Positions 54,663 through 63,961 are shown, counted from the first letter of the stretch. The stretch: DNA of 64,000 nucleotides from Deltaproteobacteria bacterium (GCA_021413675.1 JAIOQA010000199.1:1-64000); one strand, 5' to 3'. Numbers and translations: made by a program. The notes: generated from the sequence alone by a model not told the origin.

Positions 54663-55709
54663 TCACGGCACGCGGACCGGCTGGGTCCAGGCCTTGTGGC
54701 CGCGGCGATCGACGACGACCGCGCGCACGTAGCCGCGCGGCGCGCGCGCCAGGGCGAAGCGGGTCTCGAGCTCGCGCGAGCGCGCCAGGACCGCGCCGCC
54801 GGTGCCGATGATCGTCGTCGTGTACGGGCCGGTGTCGGTGTCCGCGACCGCGATCACCAGCGCGCCGTCCGCGACGCGCGTGTCGACGAGCGCCACGCCG
54901 GTCGAGGCGTAGAAGTCGCCGGCGCCGAGCGCCGCGCGGATCGCCGCCGGATCCTTCGCCGCGCGCACCATCACCCAGCCGAGATCGCCGACGTAGGCGG
55001 GATCGCCGGCGGCGCGGACCGCGGCCGCGTCGTCGTAGTGATGCGCGTCGTCGGTGGCGACGCCGTAGATCGTGACGCCCGCGGTCAGCGCGCGATCCCA
55101 CAGCGCCTCGGTCGACGGATGCTGCGCATCGCCGGCGCTGCTCTCGACCTCGTTCTGGTTCGCGACCTCCATGAGGATCGCGCCGCGCCGCGCCAGCGCG
55201 GTGATCATCGGCGCGTCCATCATCCACGCCATGTTGGGATGGTTGAGCTGCGCGATGCCGCCGAGCTCGCGGGTCACCGCCAGCGACGCGTCGTAGAAGC
55301 CGAGGCGCGTCGTGGTGTCGAGCGCCGGCAGCGTGACGCCCTGATCGCGATCCGCGGCGACGAACAGCGCGTTGACGTGCATCAGGCAGCCCATGTCGGT
55401 CTCGGGCGGCGGATCGCAGTCGCCGAGGTTGCGGGTCAGCTCGACGCCCGGGATCGTGAGCAGCTCGTCGCTGCGGTAGGTCGTGATCGCGTTGTGGTCG
55501 GTGTAGACGAGGAAGTCGAAGCCGTGCTGCGCGTACCAGTGCGCGACCGCGGCGGCCGGCGTGGTGCTGTCGCCGGAGTTGTCGCTGTGGACGTGGAGCT
55601 GGCCCTTGAGAAAGCGCGCGCGCGGCGCCGCGGGCGCGGGATGGGCGACCGGCACCTCGTCGCGACCGCGGCACGCGGCGAGGACCAGCACGATCGCGAG
55701 CGCGCGCAT
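54663..55709 (-). CDS. PHP-domain metal-dependent phosphoesterase, lipoprotein
   Basis: 348 residues. Lipobox LVLAAC (Cys13). The PHP metal motifs follow: KGQLHVHSDNSGDST (H39, H41), YTDHNAITTY, GVELTRNLG, AQLNHPNMAW and YGVATDDAHHY, together forming a trinuclear site. PHP enzymes hydrolyse phosphate esters; the exported, lipid-anchored form suggests a phosphodiesterase or phosphatase acting on an outer-membrane or extracellular substrate. The C-terminal approximately 75 residues form a beta domain (DTGPYTTTIIGTGGAVLARS). The ATG at 55709 matches the signal peptide. Confidence 0.85.
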   Translation of the reverse strand: MRALAIVLVLAACRGRDEVPVAHPAPAAPRARFLKGQLHVHSDNSGDSTTPAAAVAHWYAQHGFDFLVYTDHNAITTYRSDELLTIPGVELTRNLGDCDPPPETDMGCLMHVNALFVAADRDQGVTLPALDTTTRLGFYDASLAVTRELGGIAQLNHPNMAWMMDAPMITALARRGAILMEVANQNEVESSAGDAQHPSTEALWDRALTAGVTIYGVATDDAHHYDDAAAVRAAGDPAYVGDLGWVMVRAAKDPAAIRAALGAGDFYASTGVALVDTRVADGALVIAVADTDTGPYTTTIIGTGGAVLARSRELETRFALARAPRGYVRAVVVDRRGHKAWTQPVRVP

Positions 55710-55740
55710 CACGCGACGGTAGCGCAGATCGGCGCGCGCT

Positions 55741-56058
55741 TCAGGCCGCCTGCGGCGGGTGGCGGTACAGCACGAACGTGAACGTGCCGACCAGCCAGAA
55801 GTCGCCGGTGCCGTCATCGGACTTGCTCGAGATCGACTCGTCGACGACGTGGGCGCACGAGCCGTGCAGCCGCGCGACCTCCTGCTCGATCCGGGCGCGG
55901 GCTGCGGCCATGAGGCTGACGTGGCAGCGCCCCCACAGCTCGTCGCGGTTGGCATACGCGTGGTGGACCCGCTCGCTCTGGGCCGTCACCTCGTGCGTGC
56001 CCTCGAGCTCCTCGGAGAGCGGAGGAAGCTCGCGCCGCCAGTAGATGATCTGGGCCAT
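55741..56058 (-). CDS. small conserved-looking protein, unknown
   Basis: 105 residues, soluble. Short and well-formed: WRRELPPLSEELEGTHEVTA, HHAYANRDELWGRCHVSLMAAA, RARIEQEVARLHGSCAHVVDESI, GDFWLVGTFTFVLYRHP. The alternating helix-strand order and paired Cys (RCHVS, SCAHV) recall YbjQ-like or small sensor-type folds, but I cannot name it. It lies between the PHP gene and the CoA-transferase gene on the same strand, with small gaps. Confidence 0.6.
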   Translation of the reverse strand: MAQIIYWRRELPPLSEELEGTHEVTAQSERVHHAYANRDELWGRCHVSLMAAARARIEQEVARLHGSCAHVVDESISSKSDDGTGDFWLVGTFTFVLYRHPPQAA

Positions 56059-56086
56059 GGGTTCAACGTAGGGATGATGACCGCGA

Positions 56087-57385
56087 TCAGGACGCGGTGA
56101 AGTGCCGCAGGCCCGCGAGCGTGCGCCGCAGCTCGCCGCGCATGTCGGGGTGCGCGATGGAGATCAGCGCCTGGCCGCGCTGGCGCAGGCCGAGGCCGTG
56201 CAGATCGACCGCGCCGTACTCGGTGACGACCCAGTGGACGTGGCCGCGGGTGGTGACCACGCCGGCGCCGGGCTTGAGCTCACCCGTGATGCGCGAGATC
56301 GTGCCGCGCGCCGCGGTCGCGGGCAGCGCGATGATCGGCTTGCCGCCCTCGGACAGCGCCGCGCCGCGGATGAAGTCCATCTGGCCGCCGATGCCGCTGT
56401 AGATGCGGTGGCCGATCGAGTCGGCGCAGACCTGGCCGGTGAGATCGATCTCGAGCGCCGAGTTGATCGCGACCGCCTTGGGGTTCTCGCGGATCAGCGC
56501 GGTGTCGTTGGTGCGATCGCACGGGTGGAACTCGACCGCGTGGTTGTCGTCGATGAAGTCGAACAGCCGGCGGGTGCCGGCGACGAAGCTCGTGACCGTG
56601 CGGCCGCGGTGGATGCGCTTGTAGCGGTTGGTGACGTTGCCGCGCTCGATGAGCGGGACCAGGCCATCGGAGAACATCTCGGTGTGCACGCCGAGGTCGT
56701 TCTTGTTGCCGAGGCGGCTGAGCACGGCGTCCGGGATCGCGCCGATGCCGAGCTGCAGGGTCGAGCCGTCCTCGACCAGATCGGCGATCAGCGCGCCGAT
56801 CGCCGCGTCGACCGCCGTCTCCTCGCCGCGCGTGTGCTCGTGCAGCGGTCGATCGGTGGCGCAGTACGCGGTCACGCGCGACAGCGGAAACGCCGACGCG
56901 CCCGAGGTGCGCGGCATCTGCGCGTTGATCTCGGCGAGCACGATCGTCGCGCTGTCGGCCGCCGCCAGCGCCGCGTCGACCGAGGTGCCGAGGGTGCACA
57001 TGCCGTGGCGATCCGGCGGCGACAGCTGGATGAGCGCGACGTCGAGCGGGATGCGGCGCGTGCGGAAGAGGTCAGGGATGTCCGAGAGGAACACCGGCAC
57101 GAAGTCGGCGCGGCCCTCGGCGACCGCGGCGCGCAGGTTGCCGCCGGTGAACAGCGAGTTGGAGAAGAACGTCCGCGCCTGCGACGCCTCGGCGAACGGC
57201 GCGCCGCCCTCGAGGTGCAGGTGGTAGAGCTGGACGTCGGTGAGGTCGGTGCGCGTGCCATCGCACAGCGTGTCGAGCAGCGCCGAGGGCGTGGCGCAGC
57301 CGCCGTGCACGAAGACGCGCTGACCCGAGGCGACCGCGGCGACCACCTCGGCGGGCGTGCGCGCGTTGGCCTTCCAGTCGGTCAT
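56087..57385 (-). CDS. acetyl-CoA hydrolase / 4-hydroxybutyrate CoA-transferase family
   Basis: 432 residues. Family landmarks: GQRVFVHGGCATPSALLDTL near the start, LSPPDRHGMCTLGTSVDAALAA, LQLGIGAIPDAVLSRLG, the catalytic Glu in INSALEIDLTGQVCADS, and IGGQMDFIRGAALSEGGKPIIALPAT, then YGAVDLHGLGLRQR. It moves CoA between short-chain acyl groups (acetate, succinate, butyrate or 4-hydroxybutyrate); the exact acyl chain cannot be read from sequence. Cytosolic. Confidence 0.9.
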   Translation of the reverse strand: MTDWKANARTPAEVVAAVASGQRVFVHGGCATPSALLDTLCDGTRTDLTDVQLYHLHLEGGAPFAEASQARTFFSNSLFTGGNLRAAVAEGRADFVPVFLSDIPDLFRTRRIPLDVALIQLSPPDRHGMCTLGTSVDAALAAADSATIVLAEINAQMPRTSGASAFPLSRVTAYCATDRPLHEHTRGEETAVDAAIGALIADLVEDGSTLQLGIGAIPDAVLSRLGNKNDLGVHTEMFSDGLVPLIERGNVTNRYKRIHRGRTVTSFVAGTRRLFDFIDDNHAVEFHPCDRTNDTALIRENPKAVAINSALEIDLTGQVCADSIGHRIYSGIGGQMDFIRGAALSEGGKPIIALPATAARGTISRITGELKPGAGVVTTRGHVHWVVTEYGAVDLHGLGLRQRGQALISIAHPDMRGELRRTLAGLRHFTAS

Positions 57386-57578
57386 CGCGCCAGCCGATCG
57401 TGAAGCATCATGTGTCGACGTTCGCGCCGCAGCGCGACGGGCGCAAGCGCAGGCGGGGAGATCGCGACCGCGCCGTGGCTGAACCGGACTATCTGCGCAG
57501 GGCTTGCGCGAGTGACGGATCGGTCGCGGTCGCGCTGCCTCGAGGTGGTACGGCAGGCATCGCGCGGCCACTGACCGC

Positions 57579-59684
57579 TCACGCCGCCGCGATCACAGCC
57601 CGCATCGCGTCGATGACGCCGCTGGGGTCGTGCGGCTTGATGACGATCGCGGCGTACTCGCCGGAGGCGGTCGCGTCGGCGGCGGTGACCAGCACGACCG
57701 GCGCGGCGCAGCCGGTGGCGCGCAGCGCGGCGAGGGCCTCCGTGCCGACCAGGCCCGACGCAGCGTCGGAGATGACCGCGGTGATCGGCACCGACCGATC
57801 GGCCGCCGAGGCGAGGGCGGCCTCGCGCGAGCCGACGACGATCGCGCGGAAGCCCTCGCGCTCGAGCGCGCCCGACATCGCGAGGCCGCTGGCCTCGGTC
57901 GCATCGACGACGAGGATCGTGCGGCGCGGCGCATCGGAGATCCGCGGCACGACCGGCGCGGCGGCGCGCGCGGGCGCGGCCGGGAACGAGAGCTCGAACC
58001 GCGCCCCGCCGCCGGGCCGGTTGGCGGCGCGCGCGAGGCCGCCGTGCTCGGCGGCGAGCGCCTCGACGGTGGCGAGGCCGAGGCCGGTGCCCTCGCTCGC
58101 GGGCTTGGTCGTGAAGAACGGCTCGAACACCCGCGGCAGCACGTCGGGCGCGATGCCCGGGCCGTCGTCGTCGACGCGGATCACGACCGCGGGCCCGACG
58201 CCGGCCTGCGCCTCGTGCGTGACCGCGAACCGGACCGCGCCGGTGCGGCCCTTCATCGCGTCGCGGGCGTTGAGGCCGAGGTTGAGCAGCGCGTTCTCCA
58301 GCGCGGCCGGATCGATCTCGATCGCCGGGAGATCGGCGGGCACCGGATCGATCTCGAGCGCGACCTCGGGCGGCATCACGCGCTCGAGCAGGCTCGCGAC
58401 CGCGGTCACCATGCGCTCGACGTCGACGGGCTCGTCGCGCGTCGGGCGCTGGCGCGCGAGATCGAGCAGGCGGTGGCCGAGATCCGCGGCCCGCCACATC
58501 GCGGCCTCGACCTGATCGAGCTCGGCGGTCGCGGCCTTGCCGACGTCGAGGCGGCGGCGCGCGAGCGCGAGGCCGGCGCTCATCACCTGCATCAGGTTGT
58601 TGTAGTCGTGGGCCACGCCGCTCGCCATCGCGCCGATCGCCTGCAGCCGCTGGGCGTGGAGCAGCTGGGCGTGGAGCCGGCGGGCCTGGGCCTCGTCGGC
58701 GCGGATCCGCACGCGCAGCGCGTGCTCGAGGTGCTGCCCGGCGGCGAGCCGCAGGCCGACCATCAGCGCCAGGCCGATGCCGGTCGCGGCCGCGATCTCG
58801 ATGACCGCGCCGACGAACCGCTCGCGCAGCGCGATCGCGCCGATCACCGCCGACAGGATCGCGATCGTCGGGACCAGCGCGTCGGTGGTCGGCGCCTCGG
58901 TGAACCGGTCGTCGTGATCGCCCGCGGCGCCGGGCTGCCGCTCCTCGCGCGCGGCCCAGATCATGATCGCGAACGCGGCGATCCACACCGGATCGAGGAC
59001 CCAGCCCGCGTCGTAGCCGTGGGCGAGCAGCGACGAGGCGTAGAAGGTCGCGGTCAGCGCGAACAGCGCCATCGCGAGGAGCAAGAGGCCGACGACCCAG
59101 CGCGGCTTGCCGTGGAGGTGCTGCCACCAGCACACCAGCCCGAAGATCACCGCGGCCCAGTGCAGCACCGGATACGCGATCGCGGTGAGCACGTAGCGCG
59201 CGTCATCGCTGGTGGTCGTGAGCTCGCCGTAGAGCGCGAGGGTCGCGAGCAGCACGACCACGCACGAGATCACGCCGAGGTCGCCGATCTGCTTGAGCGT
59301 CAGCGCGGTCGATGGCCGCCCCGCGCCGTAGCGGAAGCAGCCGACCACGAAGCACGGCGCGATCGCCTCGAACAGCGCGTCGGCGATCGACGGGAACGGC
59401 ACCAGCGTGCCGCGCAGCTCGTCGAACGACCACACCAGCATGCCGACGAACCAGGCGGCGGCGCCCAGGCCGAACCAGCGCCACGCAGCGCGCCGGTGGG
59501 GCGCGTCGATCGTGCGCGCCGTGGTGAAGCACGCGATCGCCGCGAGCCCGCTCGTCGCGGTCCACCACGCATCCGCCCAGACGTGGCCGGCGACCTCGTG
59601 GCCGGCGAGCGCGCGGGCGCCGGCGATGTAGACCGCCACCACCGCCGCCACCGCCACCGCGCCGCGTCCCCGCACCGCGCTCAT
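57579..59684 (-). CDS. multi-pass membrane sensor histidine kinase with receiver-like tail
   Basis: 701 residues. The N-terminal approximately 300 residues have about nine membrane helices (AVAAVVAVYIAGARALAG, AAAWFVGMLVWSFDEL, LGVISCVVVLLATLALYG and others), an MHYT/7TM-like sensor with no obvious ligand motif. A coiled linker leads to HisKA with the His in GAMASGVAHDYNNLMQVMSAG (about residue 358). The ATPase is complete: NALLNLGLNARDAM, DDDGPGIAPD, GTGLGLATVEAL. The C-terminal REC-like domain (ILVVDATEAS, AVISDAASG) has lost one of the acidic pair, so it may not be phosphorylated. No cognate regulator is adjacent. Confidence 0.88.
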   Translation of the reverse strand: MSAVRGRGAVAVAAVVAVYIAGARALAGHEVAGHVWADAWWTATSGLAAIACFTTARTIDAPHRRAAWRWFGLGAAAWFVGMLVWSFDELRGTLVPFPSIADALFEAIAPCFVVGCFRYGAGRPSTALTLKQIGDLGVISCVVVLLATLALYGELTTTSDDARYVLTAIAYPVLHWAAVIFGLVCWWQHLHGKPRWVVGLLLLAMALFALTATFYASSLLAHGYDAGWVLDPVWIAAFAIMIWAAREERQPGAAGDHDDRFTEAPTTDALVPTIAILSAVIGAIALRERFVGAVIEIAAATGIGLALMVGLRLAAGQHLEHALRVRIRADEAQARRLHAQLLHAQRLQAIGAMASGVAHDYNNLMQVMSAGLALARRRLDVGKAATAELDQVEAAMWRAADLGHRLLDLARQRPTRDEPVDVERMVTAVASLLERVMPPEVALEIDPVPADLPAIEIDPAALENALLNLGLNARDAMKGRTGAVRFAVTHEAQAGVGPAVVIRVDDDGPGIAPDVLPRVFEPFFTTKPASEGTGLGLATVEALAAEHGGLARAANRPGGGARFELSFPAAPARAAAPVVPRISDAPRRTILVVDATEASGLAMSGALEREGFRAIVVGSREAALASAADRSVPITAVISDAASGLVGTEALAALRATGCAAPVVLVTAADATASGEYAAIVIKPHDPSGVIDAMRAVIAAA

Positions 59685-59757
59685 CCGCGCCAGTGTATGC
59701 GACTGGCGCGCGCGCGCGTGGAGCGAATCGTGGTCGAACCGGTCGCGCGCCGGACGG

Positions 59758-61434
59758 TCAGTCGAACGGTTCGCGTTCGCCCAGGCGACCGGCGCGATCG
59801 AGTGCCGCCAGCAGCGCGCGCGCGGTGGCCTCGTCGTCGTCGCTGCCGTCGATCGCCACGCCGTCCAGCGTCGCGCCGTCGATCGCCTCGACCGAGATCG
59901 CCACGAGCCCGGCGGCCGCGACGACCGCGGCGGCCTCGCGCGGCACGACCGCGGCGATCACGCCCGCGTCGAACAGCACGCGCTCGACGAGATAGGCGCG
60001 TTCGAGCGCACCCGGGCCGCCGATCGCGATCGCCGCGCCGGCCTGGCCGAGGCGCGCGCGGCGCTCGCTGGCCGAGACCTGGGCCTTCACGTCGCGCGCG
60101 CCGCCCTCGTCGCCACCGCCGCGGATCATGCCGGCGGCGACGGTGTCGTTGGTCAGCGAGTCGATCAGGATGAACGCGCCGGTCGCGCGGTTGGTGCGGT
60201 ACGCGTCGAAGAACAGCGGCTGGTGGCTGCGGATCGCGACCTGGCCGATGTCGTTGAGCGACAGCGTCTCGGCCGGCGCCAGCCGCAGCGTCTCGGGATC
60301 GACCACGCCGGCGATGCGCTCGATCTCGGCGCGCACCGAGCGGGTGGTGTGCTTGAGCACGTACGAGCGCGCCGGATCGAGCGCGCGCTCCGACATCCAC
60401 ACCAGGTGCGCATCGAAGCGCGTGCCGATCGTCGGCGGCACGTCGGCGACCAGCATGTCGCCGCGGCTGACGTCGATCTCGTCGGTCAGCCGCAGGGTCA
60501 CGCTCATCGGCGCGAACGCGGTCGCGATCGGGCCCTCGAAGGTGTCGATCGCCGTGACCTTCGTCCGGCGTCCGGACGGCAGCGCCACGATCTCGTCGCC
60601 GACGGTGACGACGCCGGACGCGAGCTGGCCGGCGAAGCCGCGGTAGTCGAGGTCGGGCCGGATCACGTACTGCACCGGGAAGCGCAGCGCGGTCAGGTTG
60701 AGGTCGGCGTCGATCGGCACGGTCTCGAGGTGCTCGAGCAAGGTCGGCCCGTCGTACCAGGGCGCGTGGGCGCCGCGGGTCGCGACCTGGTCGCCGCGCA
60801 GGGCCGAGATCGGCAGGCACGTCACGTCCGGGATGCCCATCTCGCCGGCGATCGCGCTCAGCTCGCCCGCGATCCGCGCGAACACCGCCTCGTCCCACGC
60901 GACCAGGTCCATCTTGTTCACGCACGCGACCAGGTGCGGGATGCCCAGGAGGCTCGCGATGTACGCGTGGCGGCGGGTCTGCGCGACCACGCCCTGGCGC
61001 GCGTCGATGAGGATCACCGCGACGTTCGCCGTCGACGCGCCGGTCGCCATGTTGCGCGTGTACTGCACGTGGCCGGGCGTGTCGGCGATGATGAACTTGC
61101 GGCGCGCGGTCGTGAAGTAGCGGTACGCGACGTCGATCGTGATGCCCTGCTCGCGCTCGGCGCGCAGGCCATCGGTGAACAGCGAGAAGTCGACCTCGGC
61201 CTCGGAGCCCGCGCCGCGGGTCGCGCCCTTGGCCGATGCGCGCTTCACCGCCGACAGCTGGTCCTCGTAGATGCGGCCGGTGTCGTGCAGCAAGCGCCCG
61301 ATGAGCGTCGACTTGCCGTCGTCGACCGAGCCGACCACGACCAGGCGCAACAGCTCCTTGTGCTCGTGCGCGTGCAGGTAGCCCAGCACGTCGCGCTCGA
61401 TCTGGGTGCGCTCGTCTCCGTCAGGCGTCGACAT
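59758..61434 (-). CDS. cysN: sulfate adenylyltransferase subunit 1 with degenerate APS-kinase-like tail
   Basis: 558 residues. The elongation-factor-like GTPase domain has GSVDDGKST (35-43), a REQGITIDVAYRYF switch, ADTPGHVQYTRNMATGA and NKMDLV. Barrel domains two and three follow to about 440. The C-terminal approximately 100 residues (SASERRARLGQAGAAIAIGGPGALERAYLVERVLFDAG, read in parts) line up with APS kinase (GLSGAGKST then ALERRLFDAG) but have IAIGGPGALER where the P-loop should be, so it cannot bind ATP in the usual way. Together with CysD it makes APS from sulfate and ATP. The reading frame is open, so this is a pseudo-domain rather than a broken gene. Confidence 0.92.
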   Translation of the reverse strand: MSTPDGDERTQIERDVLGYLHAHEHKELLRLVVVGSVDDGKSTLIGRLLHDTGRIYEDQLSAVKRASAKGATRGAGSEAEVDFSLFTDGLRAEREQGITIDVAYRYFTTARRKFIIADTPGHVQYTRNMATGASTANVAVILIDARQGVVAQTRRHAYIASLLGIPHLVACVNKMDLVAWDEAVFARIAGELSAIAGEMGIPDVTCLPISALRGDQVATRGAHAPWYDGPTLLEHLETVPIDADLNLTALRFPVQYVIRPDLDYRGFAGQLASGVVTVGDEIVALPSGRRTKVTAIDTFEGPIATAFAPMSVTLRLTDEIDVSRGDMLVADVPPTIGTRFDAHLVWMSERALDPARSYVLKHTTRSVRAEIERIAGVVDPETLRLAPAETLSLNDIGQVAIRSHQPLFFDAYRTNRATGAFILIDSLTNDTVAAGMIRGGGDEGGARDVKAQVSASERRARLGQAGAAIAIGGPGALERAYLVERVLFDAGVIAAVVPREAAAVVAAAGLVAISVEAIDGATLDGVAIDGSDDDEATARALLAALDRAGRLGEREPFD

Positions 61435-62360
61435 CAGAAGTAGCCCTCGCGCTTCTTCACTTCCATCGAGCCTTCCTCGTCGTGATCGATGAGGCGGCCC
61501 TGGCGCTCGCTGTGCCGCGCCAGCAGCATCTCCTGGATGATCTCGGGCAGGGTCGTCGCCGTCGAGCGGACCGCGCCCGACAGCGGGTAGCAGCCCAGCG
61601 TGCGGAAGCGGACGACCTCGGTGCGCGGCACCTCGCCGGGCTGAAGCCGCATGCGCTCGTCGTCGACCATGATCAGCGTGCCGTCGCGCTCGACCACCGG
61701 CCGCGGCGCCGCGAGGTAGAGCGGCACGATCGGCAGCTGCTCGAGCCACGTGTACTGCCAGACGTCGAGCTCGGTCCAGTTCGACAGCGGGAACGCGCGG
61801 ATCGACTCGCCGCGCTTCACCTTGCCGTTGTAGAGGTTCCACAGCTCGGGCCGCTGGTGCTTGGGATCCCACTGGCCGTGGCGATCGCGGAACGAGTAGA
61901 TGCGCTCCTTGGCGCGCGAGCGCTCCTCGTCGCGGCGCGCGCCGCCGAACGCGGCGTCGAAGCCGTGGACCCGCAGCGCCTCGAGCAGCGCGTGGGTCTT
62001 CATGATCTGCGTGTACTTGTTCGAGCCGTGATCGAACGGGTTCACGCCGTCGGCGATCGCGCGCTGGTTCTTGTGCACGATCAGCTCGAGCCGGTTCTCG
62101 GCCACGAACCGGTCGCGGAACGCGTACATGTCGCGGAACTTCCAGGTCGTGTCGACGTGGAGCAGCGGGAACGGCAGCGGCCCGGGCGCGAACGCCTTCT
62201 GGGCCAGCCGCACCATCACGCCCGAGTCCTTGCCGATCGAGTACAGCATCACCGGCCGCTCGAACTCGGCCGCGACCTCGCGGAGGATGTGGATGCTCTC
62301 GGCCTCGAGCTGCCGGAGGTGGGTGAGACGACGCGAATCGATGGCGGCCAGCGGTTCCAC
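61434..62360 (-). CDS. cysD: sulfate adenylyltransferase subunit 2
   Basis: 308 residues, GTG start at 62360. [46 protein letters not shown] (read in parts, about 13-60) carries the ATP pyrophosphatase P-loop [47 protein letters not shown] and [18 protein letters not shown] are all conserved. It adenylates sulfate to APS, powered by GTP hydrolysis on CysN. Stop overlaps the cysN start (TGATG). No PAPS reductase or other cys genes are in view. Confidence 0.95.
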   Translation of the reverse strand: MEPLAAIDSRRLTHLRQLEAESIHILREVAAEFERPVMLYSIGKDSGVMVRLAQKAFAPGPLPFPLLHVDTTWKFRDMYAFRDRFVAENRLELIVHKNQRAIADGVNPFDHGSNKYTQIMKTHALLEALRVHGFDAAFGGARRDEERSRAKERIYSFRDRHGQWDPKHQRPELWNLYNGKVKRGESIRAFPLSNWTELDVWQYTWLEQLPIVPLYLAAPRPVVERDGTLIMVDDERMRLQPGEVPRTEVVRFRTLGCYPLSGAVRSTATTLPEIIQEMLLARHSERQGRLIDHDEEGSMEVKKREGYF

Positions 62361-62497
62361 TATTGCGGATAGATTTCTACCCGCGCGGAGTGTCCGTCAA
62401 GGATAAAGGACGTTCGTCTGTGATGACGGAACCTCGGCGCGTCGCAACTAGCGAGAATCGTGTGCGGCGGTGGCGATCGGGAGGCCCAAACGCAGAT

Positions 62498-62528
62498 GCC
62501 CGGCGAGGGTTCACACCTCTCGCCGGGC
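62498..62528 (-). terminator. hairpin downstream of small precursor peptide gene
   Basis: A 10-bp perfect stem (GCCCGGCGAG / CTCGCCGGGC, 62498-62507 and 62519-62528), extendable by two pairs, lies 36 bases past the peptide stop on the minus strand and before the cysD start. On the minus strand the sequence after it includes a short GTTT. It probably ends the peptide transcript and insulates cysD. Confidence 0.55.
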
Positions 62529-62564
62529 CAGCGGATCTCGCGAGCTATGCGCTCGGCGTCGGGA

Positions 62565-62726
62565 TCAGTGCGTGTACTGGCAGTTGATCTCCTCGGTCTG
62601 GCACTGGCGATAGCTGCGAGCCATCATGCCGCCAGCGACCGAGCCGAGGTTCGTCGCCGAGATGGCGCGGACGGTCTCCGCGGTCAGGGCGAGCTTCTGC
62701 TTCATCGTGGGCTTGGGCTTGTTCAT
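62565..62726 (-). CDS. lanthipeptide-like RiPP precursor peptide
   Basis: 53 residues from ATG 62726 (in-frame ATGs at 62765 and 62798 are alternatives). The leader KQKLALTAETVRAISATNLGSVAGG matches the class I lanthipeptide pattern K-L-x-L-x-x-E-T-V/L-R-x-L-x-x-x-x-L-x-x-V-x-G-G (split here at residues 10-33), ending in a Gly-Gly cleavage site. The 20-residue core (MMARSYRQCQTEEINCQYTH) contains SYRQC and TEEINC, i.e. Ser-x3-Cys and Thr-x4-Cys pairs that could form two (methyl)lanthionine rings. No LanB, LanC or export gene is in this window. The codon pattern is less GC-rich than in neighbours. Confidence 0.65.
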   Translation of the reverse strand: MNKPKPTMKQKLALTAETVRAISATNLGSVAGGMMARSYRQCQTEEINCQYTH

Positions 62727-62917
62727 TTGCGTGACTTTCTTGAGGGACCAGCTCGAGCTCGCCATCGTGGTGAGCTCGACTGTCTCGGGGTCATGCATCT
62801 GAGAAGCCGCCAGCGGGCCTGTGACCGAAGAGAATCCTTCGATTATTCGGCGGAACAGATAAATCGCTGTGACTCGGATCGGCGAGAAAAGATCGGCAAT
62901 CGCCCAGCGCGCGCCGA

Positions 62918-63961
62918 TCAGCAGCGCAGGTAGAAGTCCTCGCCCATCCCGAACCAGCCGTCGACCTCGATCGGATCGAGGCCCTCGGGCTCGAGGCGGC
63001 CGTCGAAGCGGCCGAACGGGCCGCGGTAGCGGCTGTCGACGATGACGGCGTTGACGCGGACGTCGCCGGGCACGGTCGGCTCGAACCGCAGATCGACCCG
63101 GCCCGCGCGATCGCGGATGCGCCACTGCTCGCCGGCCTGGCCCGGGCGCACGCGCTCGAACTCGACCACCGGCAGCGCGCCGACCCGATCATCGATCCAC
63201 GCGCAGTTCTCGTTGTACGTGTCCGGATCCCGGACCTGGTTGCGGGTCAGGTTGAAGCCCCGCGCGTGGCCACCCTCGACCACCGCGCTGGTCACCCAGT
63301 CCCAGCGCATCACGTACGGGTAGTAGCCCTTGTGATCGTCGAGGAGCGCCAGCGAGTCGGCGGCGCTCAGCACGTGGCGCGTGCCGCCGATCTCGAGCTC
63401 GCCCTCGACCGGGAACATGCCCTTGTGCGAGTACATGCCGCCGTGCGCGAACGGCAGGCTCACGACCTGTGGCGCGCCGCGATCGACGTGCACCGTGAGG
63501 CGGCCCGCGACCTGCGGCCGCTCGCCGTGCGCGGCGAGATCGAGCTCGACGTCGAGGTGGCCGCGCGCCATGCGGTTGTGAAACGCCAGGCCGCCGCGCT
63601 TGTCGCGATACGCGTTGTCCGAGTCGAGCAGCTGATCCGCGATCCGGAACGCGCCGGGCCGCAGCTTCCACTCGTGGACGAACTTCTCGCCGCGCACGCG
63701 ATCGTAGATCTTGGCCTGCAGGAGCTGCATGACCTTCGCGTCGAACAGGGCGACGTTGAGGAACAGCTGCGGGCTCGCGACCTGCAACGCCTGCCACTCC
63801 TTGAGCCGCCAGCGGCGCAGGAAGCGCGGCAGGCCGCGGTAGTCGGCATCGATCAGGTTGGTGCGGCCGACCGGGCCGGCGAACCGGCCCAGGTGCTGGC
63901 GGCCCTCGTCGACGAGGCGAGACGGTGCGGGCGCGAACGGCGAGGTCATCGCGGCGCTCAT
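62918..63961 (-). CDS. DUF2804 family protein
   Basis: 347 residues; ATG at 63961, with a second ATG at 63949 possible. Features of the DUF2804 beta-jelly-roll family: GRTNLIDADYRGLPRFLRRWRLKEWQALQV near the start, FLNVALFDAKVMQLLQAKIYDR, NRMARGHLDVELDLAAHGERPQ, GGMYSHKGMFPVEGELEIGG, LLDDHKGYYPYVMRWDWVTSA, NQVRDPDTYNENCAWID, VDGWFGMGEDFYLRC. It is soluble and resembles lipocalin-type enzymes (the domain is related to tocopherol cyclase/AttH-like folds, by recollection). The function is not established. Its start lies close to the end of the window. Confidence 0.85.
   Translation of the reverse strand: MSAAMTSPFAPAPSRLVDEGRQHLGRFAGPVGRTNLIDADYRGLPRFLRRWRLKEWQALQVASPQLFLNVALFDAKVMQLLQAKIYDRVRGEKFVHEWKLRPGAFRIADQLLDSDNAYRDKRGGLAFHNRMARGHLDVELDLAAHGERPQVAGRLTVHVDRGAPQVVSLPFAHGGMYSHKGMFPVEGELEIGGTRHVLSAADSLALLDDHKGYYPYVMRWDWVTSAVVEGGHARGFNLTRNQVRDPDTYNENCAWIDDRVGALPVVEFERVRPGQAGEQWRIRDRAGRVDLRFEPTVPGDVRVNAVIVDSRYRGPFGRFDGRLEPEGLDPIEVDGWFGMGEDFYLRC

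Noticed and set aside
62830-62890. A/T-richer stretch upstream of the small peptide, possibly a promoter
   Set aside because: AATAAT and TTTATC words occur, but no matching -35 at proper spacing was found.
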